Positions 23,570-35,112 of a stretch of DNA of 64,000 bases are shown one piece after another; the stretch's first letter is position 1, and each line of letters begins with the position of its first letter. The notes beneath the pieces are model-generated. The model had not been told where the DNA came from, did no database searches, and worked only from the letters and a program-made list of their open reading frames with translations. The stretch lies in NCBI GenBank assembly GCA_028023455.1, contig JAQFVV010006203.1, forward strand, positions 12,312,348 through 12,376,347, written 5' to 3'. The translations under genes were made by a program, and so were the position numbers. The DNA comes from Epiperipatus broadwayi (lineage: Eukaryota; Onychophora; Udeonychophora; Euonychophora; Peripatidae).

Positions 23570-23950
23570 ATTAAGGTCTTAGATGTGAAGGGTCAGAGTG
23601 ACTTAAAGTCACCATGGATATTATAATAATATTGGTATCAACAAGAGCTTTAAATATTCCATCCTTGGATTTTCAAAGTTATGGATGGCTGAAGAGTTGG
23701 AGGGTGGAGAAAATTGAAGTTTGTCCATTAAAGTTGAAGATTTGCTGTCTTAATATAAACTCAGTTCTGATTGTATATATGTGTGGGAGATGGTGATCTG
23801 GACTAACTGATGAATGCTGTTTCAACATGAAATATGTATATTGGCGTTTATCTTTTTCACATGTATGTGGGCATGTGTATCAGTTGTATAAGATAAAATG
23901 GATATTGTATGGAGTTTTGAAAGTCTGAGTTCAAGTCGTTCTAATTATAT
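23570..23950. repeat. Dispersed repeat, family D, copy 1
   Basis: Closely matches 45225-45600 in the same orientation and 44585-44945 inverted. Shared blocks: GGGTCAGAGTGACTTAAA, TTGGAGGGTGGAGAA, TTTTTCACATGTATGTGG, GAAAGTCTGAGTTCAAGT. The GAGTTCAAGT near one end faintly recalls a pol III B box, but the class is unknown. The copy 2 LTR element lies 40 bases to the right. Confidence 0.75.
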
Positions 23951-23990
23951 TTAGTATAGACATTAAACATGTATTTAAATATATATATAT

Positions 23991-25785
23991 TGAACCGTAT
24001 TCGATTATGTTGATTCGAATCACCGGTCTCTTAGGCAGAGAAGAACATACTCGGAGAGTATGTATGCCCAAACGATAGCTATAAAGTATATAACTAATGT
24101 TACATTTCCAGGACATAACTTCTTCTCGACTGTTGAGTTCAACACCAAGTTCAAAGCACTTTTTTTGTTTGTGTATAAACACGGGCGCCAGCTGCTTATT
24201 CTAAAAGAATAGACAACGCACTTTGAATAGTGGCAACTAACCCAACGCCTAAATCCACGACTAGCTCAGTTGTTTGTAATCACTAATAGATTATACTTAA
24301 TTAGTGGTTAAAAGACTTGATAAAGAATTTGTTAAAAAGAATTTATAAAAAGAATTGTAAAAGAATTGATAAAAAGGAATTGATAAAAAGAATTGACCGA
24401 CAAATAAAGTTTAATTTTAAAGATAATTTATTAACTAACATTTATTTACTAAATTTAAACATTTTATAATTCTAATAAAACACACGCATATTTTAAATTA
24501 ACATTTCTAAATAGTCTAAATATTCCTATAGATTCAATAACAGAACACTCTAATTTCATTAATAAATATTGGTAGAATGATCACGCACATATTAACTAAT
24601 GCACACACATAATAATGATAATAAAGGACTACATAGCATTTGAAATTTAATCACACACATATCAATAGTTCATTTATGTATGATATCGAGTTCATATAAT
24701 TAGACTCTTGGAGGATTCGCACGAATTAATGAAATGCAATGGCTATTACAGTATAAACGAAAATAAGCAAATGTTTTACCTAGGATTTTGAACGTAGATT
24801 TAACACTTTGTTTTCTTCTTGTTTGTTGTTTCTTCCAGTATGAATGGTTCCAGTATGAATGCTTCCAGCCGGCTGGGACGTTTCCTTGCTGAGTTTCCTG
24901 ATTTTCACGATTATTACTATCGAAGACAATTAGATACGGACGGAGATTTTCTAAGATGTTAAGCTGACATTATTTCACGGGCAGATCTGCTGTTTTCATC
25001 GGACATCTGGGCTGGAGGTGAACGTGCGTTCCAAAATATTCTCAGCACTGCATTTTGTTTCTTAACTGACTCAATTAATTTCCGAACTGCACTCTCTCAA
25101 TAACTTTGTGAACTGATTGTCTCAACTCAATTAATTTGTGGAATGAATGACTGTCCGATAAAAAAAGGTCTATTTATACCTGCACCTTGTTGTCTTTCTG
25201 ATATCTCCGGCAAAGATCTGTTGTCAAATTCCTTATCAATTAATCCTTTGATAAACGTGTTTTGAAAGATTGCTTAATTAGTAATAGCCATGCAAAAACG
25301 TATTGTTTTATATTAATTAATATCTAATAGCCATTGCCGTGTTTTTCAATGATAATCTTCCCTAACTTTCACATACATTTTATATATTTACAAATGTACA
25401 TATATACGCACATATATTTTTAATACAATTTACTATTTAGTTTTAACATTATTTTTTCTTTAATTAAAATTGAATGAAAAGAGATTTGCATGTCTTAACT
25501 TTCTCAAATTATATTTTTACGAATACTAACAAAAACTCTTTACTTCCTTTTACAACCCTTAGTTTCATCTCTCAAACCAAGACTCCCCCTCCCCCCTTTT
25601 GACCAATTAATTGTAGCTTTTTTATTTCAAAAACTAACGCTAGAAAACTATTTAATTCTTATCCTTTTCGAAAACAAGCTGCAATAAATTCTTCAACATT
25701 TAATTTTATGTTTTTCTTTTATGAAAGATTACTTTAATAATAATTTTAGATAAAAATTATATGTGCCTATATCAATATAGGTACA
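23991..25785 (-). repeat. 3' LTR of copy 2 (1,795 bases)
   Basis: TGAACCGTATTCG start and ATATAGGTACA end on the plus strand; in element orientation TGTACC...GGTTCA. It aligns end to end with 28159-29954. Confidence 0.92.
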
Positions 25786-25808
25786 TTACACCGCCCTTCC
25801 TTTTGAGA
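25786..25808 (-). other. Polypurine tract of copy 2
   Basis: On the minus strand the bases next to the 3' LTR contain AAAAGGAAGGGCGG, at the same place as in copy 1. Confidence 0.7.
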
Positions 25809-26044
25809 GTAAAATGCGTCATTTTTGACCATTTTATCTCTGACAACATTAAATATTAATTTATTATTCCTTCTAAGTTTGCCTTTTTTTAATATCTTTT
25901 CCTTTCCATACTAAGGGCAATCTCCAATTATGCTTTTCTTCTTTCTATGCTGGTAACATTGCTTACAATGTTCGTCCTGGATAATGACCACGAGGACAAA
26001 CTAAATTTGTGGCACAGGGATCTTTTGTAAACGAAGCTTCGGCT

Positions 26045-26230
26045 GCCGATTCTCTTGATCGGACTTTGACTAAGAAAAGGTGGCTGCAAATGGCAGGAAT
26101 TTCAACTGTCCATTTTCGACTTACGCCCTGGAAAACGATTGCCGATTCTCTTGATCGGACTTTGACTAAGCAGCTACAATGGCAGGAATTTTCAACTGTC
26201 CATTTCCGACTTACGCTTTGGAAAACGAGG
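26045..26230. repeat. Two tandem 96-base units, copy 2
   Basis: Same duplicated unit and period as at 8797-8985 in copy 1, starting at 26045 and 26141. Conservation between copies suggests a family-wide feature of the 3' non-coding region. Confidence 0.8.
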
Positions 26231-27060
26231 TATGACTTACTCTGGTTGTTGCCAGTGCGCTTTTTAAAAGAGGAATGATCCCGGCCAATCCGTTACGGGT
26301 GCTAGAATTTATCCAGTCGAGAGCTTTAAACTTAACCTTAACTAAAACACTTCTATACTACCCTCATTCCCGTTAGATTCAAACCCTTATACACTCCTAA
26401 TATAACTTAGATTGACTTTATATTATTTATCACTAATCCTACAATATTATTTTAAATACACATGAACATTACTTTAACATATTTATTTATATTATTCTGA
26501 ACTATTACGAACATTATCTTACATATTTATTTAACTTACAATACTATTCTAAACTATCACGGACATCAATTTACATATTTATTTATATTACGATATTACT
26601 TTTAACCCATTACTTTAACTTACATATTAACGTGCATGTACTCAGAAACTATTTTATTTTACTACGAATATTTTATTTATTTTCTACAGACATATTATAC
26701 TTATTTATTTAACTTGTTTTTATTTTATGTATTTCCGTTATTTTATTCATTTATTTAATTCTACAAATATTATTTCTAAATCCTTAATTTGACCCATTTA
26801 TTTAACTTGATTTTATTGATTTTTATTTATTTGAACTGTTTATTTACGAACATTTCCTTAATTAATATGTGCGTGGAGAAAAAAAATCTTTTATTTTGCG
26901 AAGCCTCCATTATTATTATTTGATAAAACAATCCATCATTTTAAATAGCGAAATTCTAATTCAGGCTTTTCACCTACGTCAAAATAATTATATTAGACTC
27001 ATAGTCCATTTCCGGTCCTTTTTGTTTATTTCCTTTACTATTCCGCCCGATTACTAACTT

Positions 27061-27813
27061 TTAAGCTATGTCAGGTGGTTCCTTCTTTCTTTCTACTAAT
27101 TTTATAATATAAATCATACTCCATATTCTCACTTCTATTTCTTGGTTAAAATCTATTTTATCTCTTTCTCTTTCCGTTCTATATTCTGCCTTGTAAATTA
27201 GAAAACTTTTAAGCTTTACAGACCTCCGTATTTTTCCTAATTGTGAATATTTTTTCCTACGCTTCCTCTTTGTTTTAAATCTACGTCTACAGCGAATGCG
27301 AACGTTTACTTTAACCTTTTTAAATTTTTGTAAAAACTTTTCTACACTATCTACTACCTTGAACTTATGTTTTTCTTCTATTTCTTGATCTACATTTGTT
27401 TCTACTTTATTTATCACAATGCTATCTGATTCTAATTCAATTTCTACCTCTTTCGTGACCTCAACTTCCTGACTTTCTTTAATTAAATCTAACTCTATAA
27501 CTTCTTGGTTCTTCTCTACCTTTACCGTTATCTCACATCTTATTTCTCTTACTTCTGCTCTGAGTTCTTTAATTTCTGTTTTAACCTGACTAATTTCTTC
27601 CTTCAATTCTGCTTTGAGTTCTAACTGACTTTGTTTAATTTCTTGACGCATTTCTTTTATCAATTCTGCTTTGAACTCTTGCATCATATTCATCATCATT
27701 GTCATCATCATTCGCATCTCAGATACTTCTTCTTTCTCTTTTTCTACTAACTGGGGATTTTTAAAATATATTGGGCTTTCTTTCGGATCCATTTTCGAAA
27801 ATTTCAATTTCAA
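27061..27813 (-). CDS. Orphan gag-position coiled-coil/basic protein, copy 2 (250 aa)
   Basis: Intact counterpart of the 10001-10837 protein. The N-terminal SKMDPKESPIYFKNPQL block is followed by a MRMMMTMMMNMM stretch, a charged coiled coil of about 70 residues, an acidic linker with repeated VE(V/I) motifs, a basic segment RIRCRRRFKTKRKRRKKY (about residues 175-192) and the tail KKEPPDIA. It lacks about 34 residues of coiled-coil repeat present in copy 1 and has about 6 extra residues in the linker. The N-terminal block, basic segment and tail are almost unchanged between copies, which suggests these are the constrained parts. No CCHC knuckle and no enzyme motif. The start codon is the first ATG after a leader of about 325 bases from the primer site. 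Confidence 0.72.
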   Translation of the reverse strand: MKLKFSKMDPKESPIYFKNPQLVEKEKEEVSEMRMMMTMMMNMMQEFKAELIKEMRQEIKQSQLELKAELKEEISQVKTEIKELRAEVREIRCEITVKVEKNQEVIELDLIKESQEVEVTKEVEIELESDSIVINKVETNVDQEIEEKHKFKVVDSVEKFLQKFKKVKVNVRIRCRRRFKTKRKRRKKYSQLGKIRRSVKLKSFLIYKAEYRTERERDKIDFNQEIEVRIWSMIYIIKLVERKKEPPDIA

Positions 27814-28130
27814 AGTACTAGCGCTTATGTTAAACTAAATTTAATATACGACTTATTTATTTATTTTTCTTACTAATACGGAAACTCACGTTAACTCCAG
27901 CCTTTTGTCCTTTTCACTACCCGCTCTTAATGCTTTAACTCCGCCCATAACACCCAATTGACTCTGATTTGATAGCATAAATGTCAAAATCTCTTTTCAT
28001 TTCGAAAAAAAAAATTTTCGGTCAATTCTTTTTTTTTTAAATTAAAACACTTTTACATACGTAATTTAACTTTTGTATAAAACAAAATTTTCAAACAAGA
28101 AACAAAGTATTTCTTTACTATTGTTTCTTA

Positions 28131-28157
28131 GGTTCAGCCCCAAGTTGGGTCTAGCCA
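28131..28157 (-). other. Primer binding site, tRNA-Lys-like with T-arm extension
   Basis: On the plus strand the bases resemble the 3' end of tRNA-Lys, from the T-loop GGTTC through AGCCCCAAGTTGGG to CCA. The fit is better over the T-arm than at the acceptor end, where TCTAG replaces CG. The CCA is one base from the LTR. The minus-strand site starts TGGCTAGACCCAACTTGGGG. Confidence 0.7.
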
Positions 28158-28158
28158 T

Positions 28159-29951
28159 TGAACCGTATTCGAATATGTGGATTCGAAACACCGGCCTCTT
28201 AGGCAGAGAAGAACATACTCGGAGAGTATGTATGCCCAAACGATAGCTATAAAGTATATAACTAACGTTACATTTCCAGGACATAACTTCTTCTCGACTG
28301 TTGAGTTCAACACCAAGTTCAAAGCACTTTTTTTGTTTGTGTATAAACACGGGCGCCAGCTGCTTATTCTAAAAGAATAGACAACGCACTTTGAATAGTG
28401 GCAACTAACCCAACGCCTAAATCCACGACTAGCTCAGTTGTTTGTAATCACTAATAGATTATACTTAATTAGTGGTTAAAAGACTTGATAAAGAATTTGT
28501 TAAAAAGAATTTATAAAAAGAATTGTAAAAGAATTGATAAAAAGAAATTGATAAAAAGAATTGACCGACAAATAAAGTTTAATTTTAAAGATAATTTATT
28601 AACTAACATTTATTTACTAAATTTAAACATTTTATAATTCTAATAAAACACACGCATATTTTAAATTAACATTTCTAAATAGTCTAAATATTCCTATAGA
28701 TTCAATAACAGAACACTCTAATTTCATTAATAAATATTGGTAGAATGATCACGCACATATTAACTAATGCACACACATAATAATGATAATAAAGGACTAC
28801 ATAGCATTTGAAATTTAATCACACACATATCAATAGTTCATTTATGTATGATATCGAGTTCATATAATTAGACTCTTGGAGGATTCGCACGAATTAATGA
28901 AATGCAATGGCTATTACAGTATAAACGAAAATAAGCAAATGTTTTACCTAGGATTTTGAACGTAGATTTAACACTTTGTTTTCTTCTTGTTTGAACGTTT
29001 CTTCCAGTATGAATGGTTCCAGTATGAATGCTTCCAGCCGGCTGGGACGTTTCCTTGCTGAGTTTCCTGATTTTCACGATTATTGCTATCGGAGACAATT
29101 AGATACGGACGGAGATTTTCTAAGATGTTAAGCTGACATTATTTCACGGGCAGATCTGCTGTTTTCATCGGACATCTGGGCTGGAGGTGAACGTGCATTC
29201 CAAAATATTCTCAGCACTGCATTTTGTTTCTTAACTGACTCAATTAATTTCCGAACTGCACTCTCTCAATAACTTTGTGAACTGATTGTCTCAACTCAAT
29301 TAATTTGTGGAATGAATGACTGTCCGATAAAAAAAAGTCTATTTATATCTGCAACGTGTTGTCTTTCTGATATCTCCGGCAAAGATCTGTTGTCAAATTC
29401 CTTATCAATTAATCCTTTGATAAACGTGTTTTGAAAGATTGCTTAATTAGTAATAGCCATGCAAAAATGTATTGTTTTATATTAATTAATATCTAATAGC
29501 CATTGCCGTGTTTTTCAATGATAATCTTCCCTAACTTTCACATACATTTTATATATTTACAAATGTACATATATACGCACATATATTTTTAATACAATTT
29601 ACTATTTAGTTTTAACATTATTTTTTCTTTAATTAAAATTGAATGAAAAGAGATTTGCATGTCTTAACTTTCTCAAATTATATTTTTACGAATACTAACA
29701 AAAACTCTTTACTTCCTTTTACAACCCTTAGTTTCATCTCTCAAACCAAGACTCCCCCTCCCCCCTTTTGACCAATTAATTGTAGCTTTTTTATTTCAAA
29801 AACTAACGCTAGAAAACTATTTAATTCTTATCCTTTTCGAAAACAAGCTGCAATAAATTCTTCAACATTTAATTTTATGTTTTTCTTTTATGAAAGATTA
29901 CTTTAATAATAATTTTAGATAAAAATTATATGTGCCTATATCAATATAGGT

Positions 29952-29954
<3 letters not shown>
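28159..29954 (-). repeat. 5' LTR of copy 2 (1,796 bases)
   Basis: Near-identical to 23991-25785. In element orientation this LTR would hold the promoter. A C-rich tract CTCCCCCTCCCCCC near 29753 is G-rich on the element strand. The outer end abuts (AT)n. Confidence 0.92.
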
Positions 29955-29990
<36 letters not shown>

Positions 29991-30030
29991 GTGCCTATAT
30001 CAATATAGGTACAATATATATATATATATA
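29955..30030. repeat. (AT)n with an orphan LTR terminus
   Basis: After the LTR end comes an (AT)n run, then at about 29985-30013 a second copy of the last ~28 LTR bases (TGTGCCTATATCAATATAGG plus TACA), then (AT)n again. Confidence 0.85.
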
Positions 30031-30034
30031 TTGT

Positions 30035-32155
30035 CCCAGAAAATATTTAAAGAACCATTTACTAGACCACACTTGAATTAAAGACATGTAATAATCAGGG
30101 AAGTTATTTAATATAAAAAACTGTTACACAATACAATATATCCTTTAAATTCTCTACAAACATCTTGAACATTATCAACCTAACATACGTGCACAAAAAT
30201 TTCACAAAGTCTGTTTACCACAATAGTAATATTTTAAGTTAAGATAAATAATCAAATATGTTCTGACATTAATTCCCTATATTATTACAAAAGCAGTCAA
30301 ACTAATGGTTATTAGCTTTATTTGCTGGCTCTTTCTATGCCTATCTCTATAATGGTCGGAAAAATCTAAGCTAAACAGATTAGTTTTGAAAAGCTTAATT
30401 CAAACTTGTCATTTTATGCCATTTTCTAAGAAAAAAACACTCTGCTACAGATCATATATAAATATTGACTTACAATTCCCAATATTGTAATATCAATAAT
30501 AGATATACACTTGCTCAGTACCCTATGAATTCTCACGGTAAGTGGACAGATAATAAAACTACAATTAATAATTCAAGTTTGTGTGGAGTGAGATAAGGAG
30601 ATAACTAACATTTATTAAAATAAGTTATAACATAATTTATTAATCTCAAATATATTATGTTAATAAAGCTATATCCCATCACCAATAATTAAAACAGAAG
30701 AACAATTAAATTAATACATAAAAAATTATTGTGTATACATCTAATATAAATGAAAAATCCTCCCCCTTTTTTTTGATTGTACAAAAAGATATGTTACCAG
30801 ATACATGTACCCACATCTATTTGATAGCACAGTTTGAAGAAAAAAGTCAAGAGATTAAATGTTTTAAATATCATAAATATAACTTGTTAAATAACACCAA
30901 GAGATCAAATTCATATTTTGATTAAAATTTAAAAGTATAAAACTATATACACATGTATATATACTTATAGTATATAAATCTATGTTGAATCAAATATATT
31001 TATAGAAGTGTAAAAAATAAAACTAATAAAAATAATGATAAATAAATAAACCCTACTTTTCGGGTTTATGGGTTTCCTTTCCATATAAATGACAATATTA
31101 AATAAATATCCGGAAATAAAAGTAAGTTCCATTCTTTTTTTACTCTTTTCACTGAGGACAGGCTTAGGGCTTCAAACGTGTTCTTTATGTGCATTATAAA
31201 AAAACGTGGCTTCTAAGAGTACAACGATTTTTATTTTGAACATATTTTCACATTTTTTTTCAATAGAGACATTTTAACGGGCAGTTAATGATAGGGTCAC
31301 ATGACGATGAAGAAGAAAAGGATAGTGTATAATGGCATATATATTCAATATTGCTTTTTTGATCCACTTATTCATTTGCATCATGGCCATGAAATACTTT
31401 TGAGCTCCAAGCAATAATAAGTTTTATTTCCTGAGATTAATCACTACACTCAGTTTTATGATCTAAGGTTTTTTAGAATAGCTTCAACTATTTCCACTTA
31501 ATCTTTTTTTAAAAAAATCACAGAAAACTTCCTAAACACAACTTATTTTCTCAATGTAAAATCACTACATTTTGATTAAAAACTTATTACAAAATCAACA
31601 GATAACTCTTTTTTAATTAAACCCTCTTTGCATCAACAATAATTATTCTTCCTCTCTTCACAAAACAAAAGATTATTATTCACAAAGTCTCTTTTTTATA
31701 GTTACACAAAAAATAAAGTTATGAGAATCCCACGTGGTATACTTTTTTAATCGATTTAATTACCAAGAAAGTTTATTTTAATTAATTAATAACAAAAACT
31801 ACAAATAACAAAATGTTATAGAATGATAAAATGTTACTGAAAATAAATTATCTAATCAATACTTACTGTTTTTGTGAAGAAATTAAAAAATACTAGATAA
31901 ATAAAATTCCCTTAATTATTATCTCTCAATTTTTAATTAAATTTCATACTTATCTGATAAGCACAAAAATTACAAATTTTTAATCATATATTGATTAAAG
32001 CAAAATAGACAAATACATCTTTTTCTTTGTTTTTTATAAATCAGACAAAATAAAATAAAATTCTGAGTAATCAACTGTTATTACTTTAAATAATTTATAA
32101 CCATTATATGCATCTGTATATGTATATAAATGTTTAAACATATCTATTTTATTTT
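30035..32155. other. AT-rich spacer upstream of the P450 exon, no gene recognised
   Basis: No recognisable exon. I looked for the proline-rich PPGP hinge that follows the membrane anchor in microsomal P450s and found none on the plus strand. Open frames at 30731-30925 and 32407-32619 carry no known motif. Confidence 0.5.
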
Positions 32156-32159
32156 AAAT

Positions 32160-32160
<1 letters not shown>

Positions 32161-32190
<30 letters not shown>

Positions 32191-32228
32191 TTCTCTCTCT
32201 ATATATATATACACACACACACAGAGAG
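32161..32228. repeat. Compound CT / AT / AC microsatellite
   Basis: (CT)n interrupted once by TTAAATT, then (AT)n, (AC)n and a short GAGAGGGAGGGAGAG tail. Confidence 0.9.
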
Positions 32229-32899
32229 GGAGGGAGAGCGAGAAACTAGTGTTTTAAATTATACTACTTTCACTATGAGTTTGCATATAGTCTATAAATG
32301 CTACAGGCTTATACAAATAATAATAAAAATCAAGGTAACCATCTAAATTCCCTGATTGACTTTCTGACTAAAGGGGAGCTGAATCGCTGGTAAATAATAT
32401 TCCTCAATGAACTGTTCTGCTGTTTTTTATCACAATTCTTCAAAAGATTCCAATGATGCAAATGAAGATTCCTCAATCATCTTGACTCACACTTCATATC
32501 TCAATTCTGCAAAAATTTGTAGCTACTTCTGCTTAATGGTTTATATATCAGTTCTTCATCTTTCTGGAGTATTCTATTTTTTGGAGCAAATTAGTCAACT
32601 TTATCCTTTTCTAAAGTGAAATCTGCATTTCTTATTCTATTGTTAACAGCAATATTTTAATTAGATCATACTCCAGGTTAAAATCTTAGTTTTACCCTTA
32701 ATTGCATTTTATTTAACTAATTTTTAATTATTCTTAATAGATTTTAGTTATTTTTCTTTTAATTTACTTAGTTAACTTTTAATTATTTAATTGATTTTAG
32801 CTATTTTCATTTAACTTGTAAGGTATTTTTTACGATCAATAGTTTATTATTAAATTATCATTTTTGATTTTAATTATTTTTTAAATTTACATATATTAG

Positions 32900-33415
32900 G
32901 TTTAATATTTTCAACTGGAGATCTTTGGAGAGAACAAAGAAGATTTGCATTAACAGCTTTAAGAGATTTTGGATTTGGTAAAACAAGTATAGAAGAAAAA
33001 ATCGTTCAAGAAGCACATTTTATGATTAATGAAATAAGTCAACAAAATGGACGTCCTTTCGATCCGTGTTTATTATTAGGCAAAGCAATTAGCAATGTTA
33101 TTTTATGTATGAGTTGCAATAAAAGAATAGAATATGATGATAAACTGTATGACATACTGCTACAGGATGCAGATAATATTATAAAGGGTTTTAGAATGAC
33201 CAATCCAATTAATTTGTTCCCTCCATTGCGTTTTTTTATGAAAGATTGGAAAGAATATACTCAAAGTATTGATCGTGTTAGAAATTATTTTCTAGAAATT
33301 ATAAAAGAACACAGAGAATCATTTGATGTGAATAATAAAAGAGACTTTATTGATGTTTTTTTGCAAAGAGAGTTTAAAGACCAGAATGAAAAAAACCGTG
33401 ATAGCACCTTTAATG
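32900..33415 (+). CDS. Cytochrome P450 (CYP2 clan), helix C to mid-protein exon
   Basis: This 516-base exon encodes 172 codons. The acceptor is ...ATATATTAG| and the donor |GTAAGT; it is phase 1 at both ends. The protein starts GLIFSTGDLWREQRRFAL, the helix B'-C region of CYP2-type enzymes. The WREQR tryptophan and arginine (WxxxR) are the pair that contacts the heme propionates. It continues through helices D-G with the family-typical LRDFG(F/M)GK and a late RDFIDVFL block. P450s of this clan are ER-membrane mono-oxygenases using NADPH-P450 reductase, acting on lipids, steroids or foreign compounds; the substrate cannot be told. Upstream exons with the membrane anchor were not found. The reading frame has no stop, so the gene may be functional. 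Confidence 0.92.
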
Positions 33416-33555
33416 GTAAGTATTATGACACCACACTTTTTTTTTGAAAGTACATATTAGCTTCTATGATTTAAACATAAGTCTTATATGTAATGAAAAT
33501 TAAATAATTTAATATAATATATCAAACACACAGTTCTTCTTTCCAAAATAGTTCA

Positions 33556-34232
33556 TAAATATCCAATATAGAAATAAAACAAACAAACTCCTTTTTAAAA
33601 CTTGCTTTTTATATGACTATAATGATGAAAAAGAAATCCAACGTTTCCACTATTTCATATAGTCTTTGTCAAGGTACACTAAAATAAAATAAAGTAAAAT
33701 ATATATAATAATAAGCATCACATATTCCAAAAAAAATAAAAAATAAATAAAAAATATTAAATTTAAAATTACAAAATATATTCATAACCAAAAATTTACC
33801 ATATCTCCACTCCCCTTTTCTATTACAAACAATCACAACCTAAACACAAACATTTTGTTTCATTAAAAAAAAAACTAGAAGAGAGAAGAGAAAAGAAAAT
33901 AATAGGTTTTTAATTAAATGTTTTAAGGGATATATATAGGTTTTTTTTTAAAAAAAATGAAATTAAATTTTTGTGTTTAGGTTGTGATTGTTTGTAATAG
34001 AAAAGGGGAGTGGGAGATAAGGTAAATTTTTGGTTATGAATATATTTTGTAATTTTTTATTTTTTTTATTTTTTTTGGAATATGTGATGTTTATTATTAT
34101 ATATATTTTATTTTAGTGTACTTTGAAAAAGACTATATAAAATAGTCGAATCATTGGATTTTTTTTTCATCATTATGGTCATATAAAAAGCAAGTTTTAA
34201 AAAGGAGTTTGTTTGCTTTATTTCTATATTGT
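33556..34232. repeat. Long foldback element with arms of about 280 bases
   Basis: The left arm (about 33556-33855, from CCAATATAGAAATAAA to ACAATCACAACCTAAACACA) is the reverse complement, with few changes, of the right arm (about 33975-34232, from TGTGTTTAGGTTGTGATTG to TTTATTTCTATATTG). About 120 bases lie between. It has no ORF; a MITE or foldback transposon is likely. As RNA in the P450 pre-mRNA it would form a long hairpin. Confidence 0.85.
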
Positions 34233-34597
34233 AATAAAAATTGTGCTAATGGTTCCTATGATAAACCAATATTTCATTTAATTAGCCCTCGCCCTTAACT
34301 TTTCAAATATCACATACTATGGCTTTGTCCACTTGTAATAACTAACTTTTCATTAGAGTGTATTATCATGTGTGGGTTTATGAAAAAGTGATTATTGTAA
34401 ATAAATTTATTTTTCTAAAATGACATTTTTGTCCTTTATTCTTTTAAAAAGAACCCATCATTAATATTTCACATAACAGAAATATTGATGTGTCTAGCAT
34501 TTTCAGATACACACCCACATCTATGATTGCTTATTTACACATCTTTTTAATATTTCAATCAAAGAACTAATTTGCATCATTACAAGTAGCTGATTGT

Positions 34598-35112
34598 ATC
34601 CATCCATCTATCAATCTATCCATCTATCCATCCATCCATCCATCAATCAATCTATCTATCAATCAATCTATCTCAATCAATCTATCTATCAATCTATCAA
34701 TCAATCAATCTATCAATCAATCAATCTATCAATCAATCTATCTATCAAATCTATCTATCTATCTATCAAATCTATCTATCTATCTATCAAATCTATCTAT
34801 CTATCTAACTAATCTATCTATCTATCTAACTAATCTATCTATCTATCTAACTAATCTATCTATCTATCTAACTAATCTATCTAACTAATCTATCTATCTA
34901 TCTAACTAATCTATCTATCTAATCTATCTATCAATCAATCTATCTATCAATCAATCTATCTATCTATCTAATCTAATCTATCTATCTAATCTATCTATCT
35001 ATCCGTCTATCTATCTATCCATCTATCTATCCATCCATCCATCTATCTATCTATCCATCTATCTATCTATCTATTAATTTATCCATCCATTCATCTATCT
35101 ATTTATATCTAC
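34598..35112. repeat. Tetranucleotide satellite (ATCT/ATCA/ATCC)n, about 515 bases
   Basis: Nearly uninterrupted four-base units, with higher-order blocks such as CTATCTATCTATCAAAT and CTATCTAACTAAT repeated in series. An open reading frame through it encodes only Ser/Ile/Tyr/Asn repeats and is an artefact. Confidence 0.95.

Larger units (their letters stand above)
23991..29954 (-). mobile_element. Complete non-autonomous LTR retrotransposon, copy 2
   Basis: The LTRs at 23991-25785 and 28159-29954 are nearly identical, differing at only a handful of sites over 1.8 kb, so the insertion is recent. The flanks are ATAT on both sides (23987-23990, 29955-29958). As in copy 1, the tRNA-Lys-like primer site, the single ORF and the polypurine tract read on the minus strand. 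The internal region is only about 2.37 kb and has no pol genes. The intact ORF together with near-identical LTRs implies that an autonomous partner supplied reverse transcriptase and integrase recently. Confidence 0.9.

Noticed and set aside
34594-34812. 72-codon open frame of Ser/Ile/Tyr/Asn repeats
   Set aside because: Translation of the tetranucleotide satellite; any frame through it stays open.
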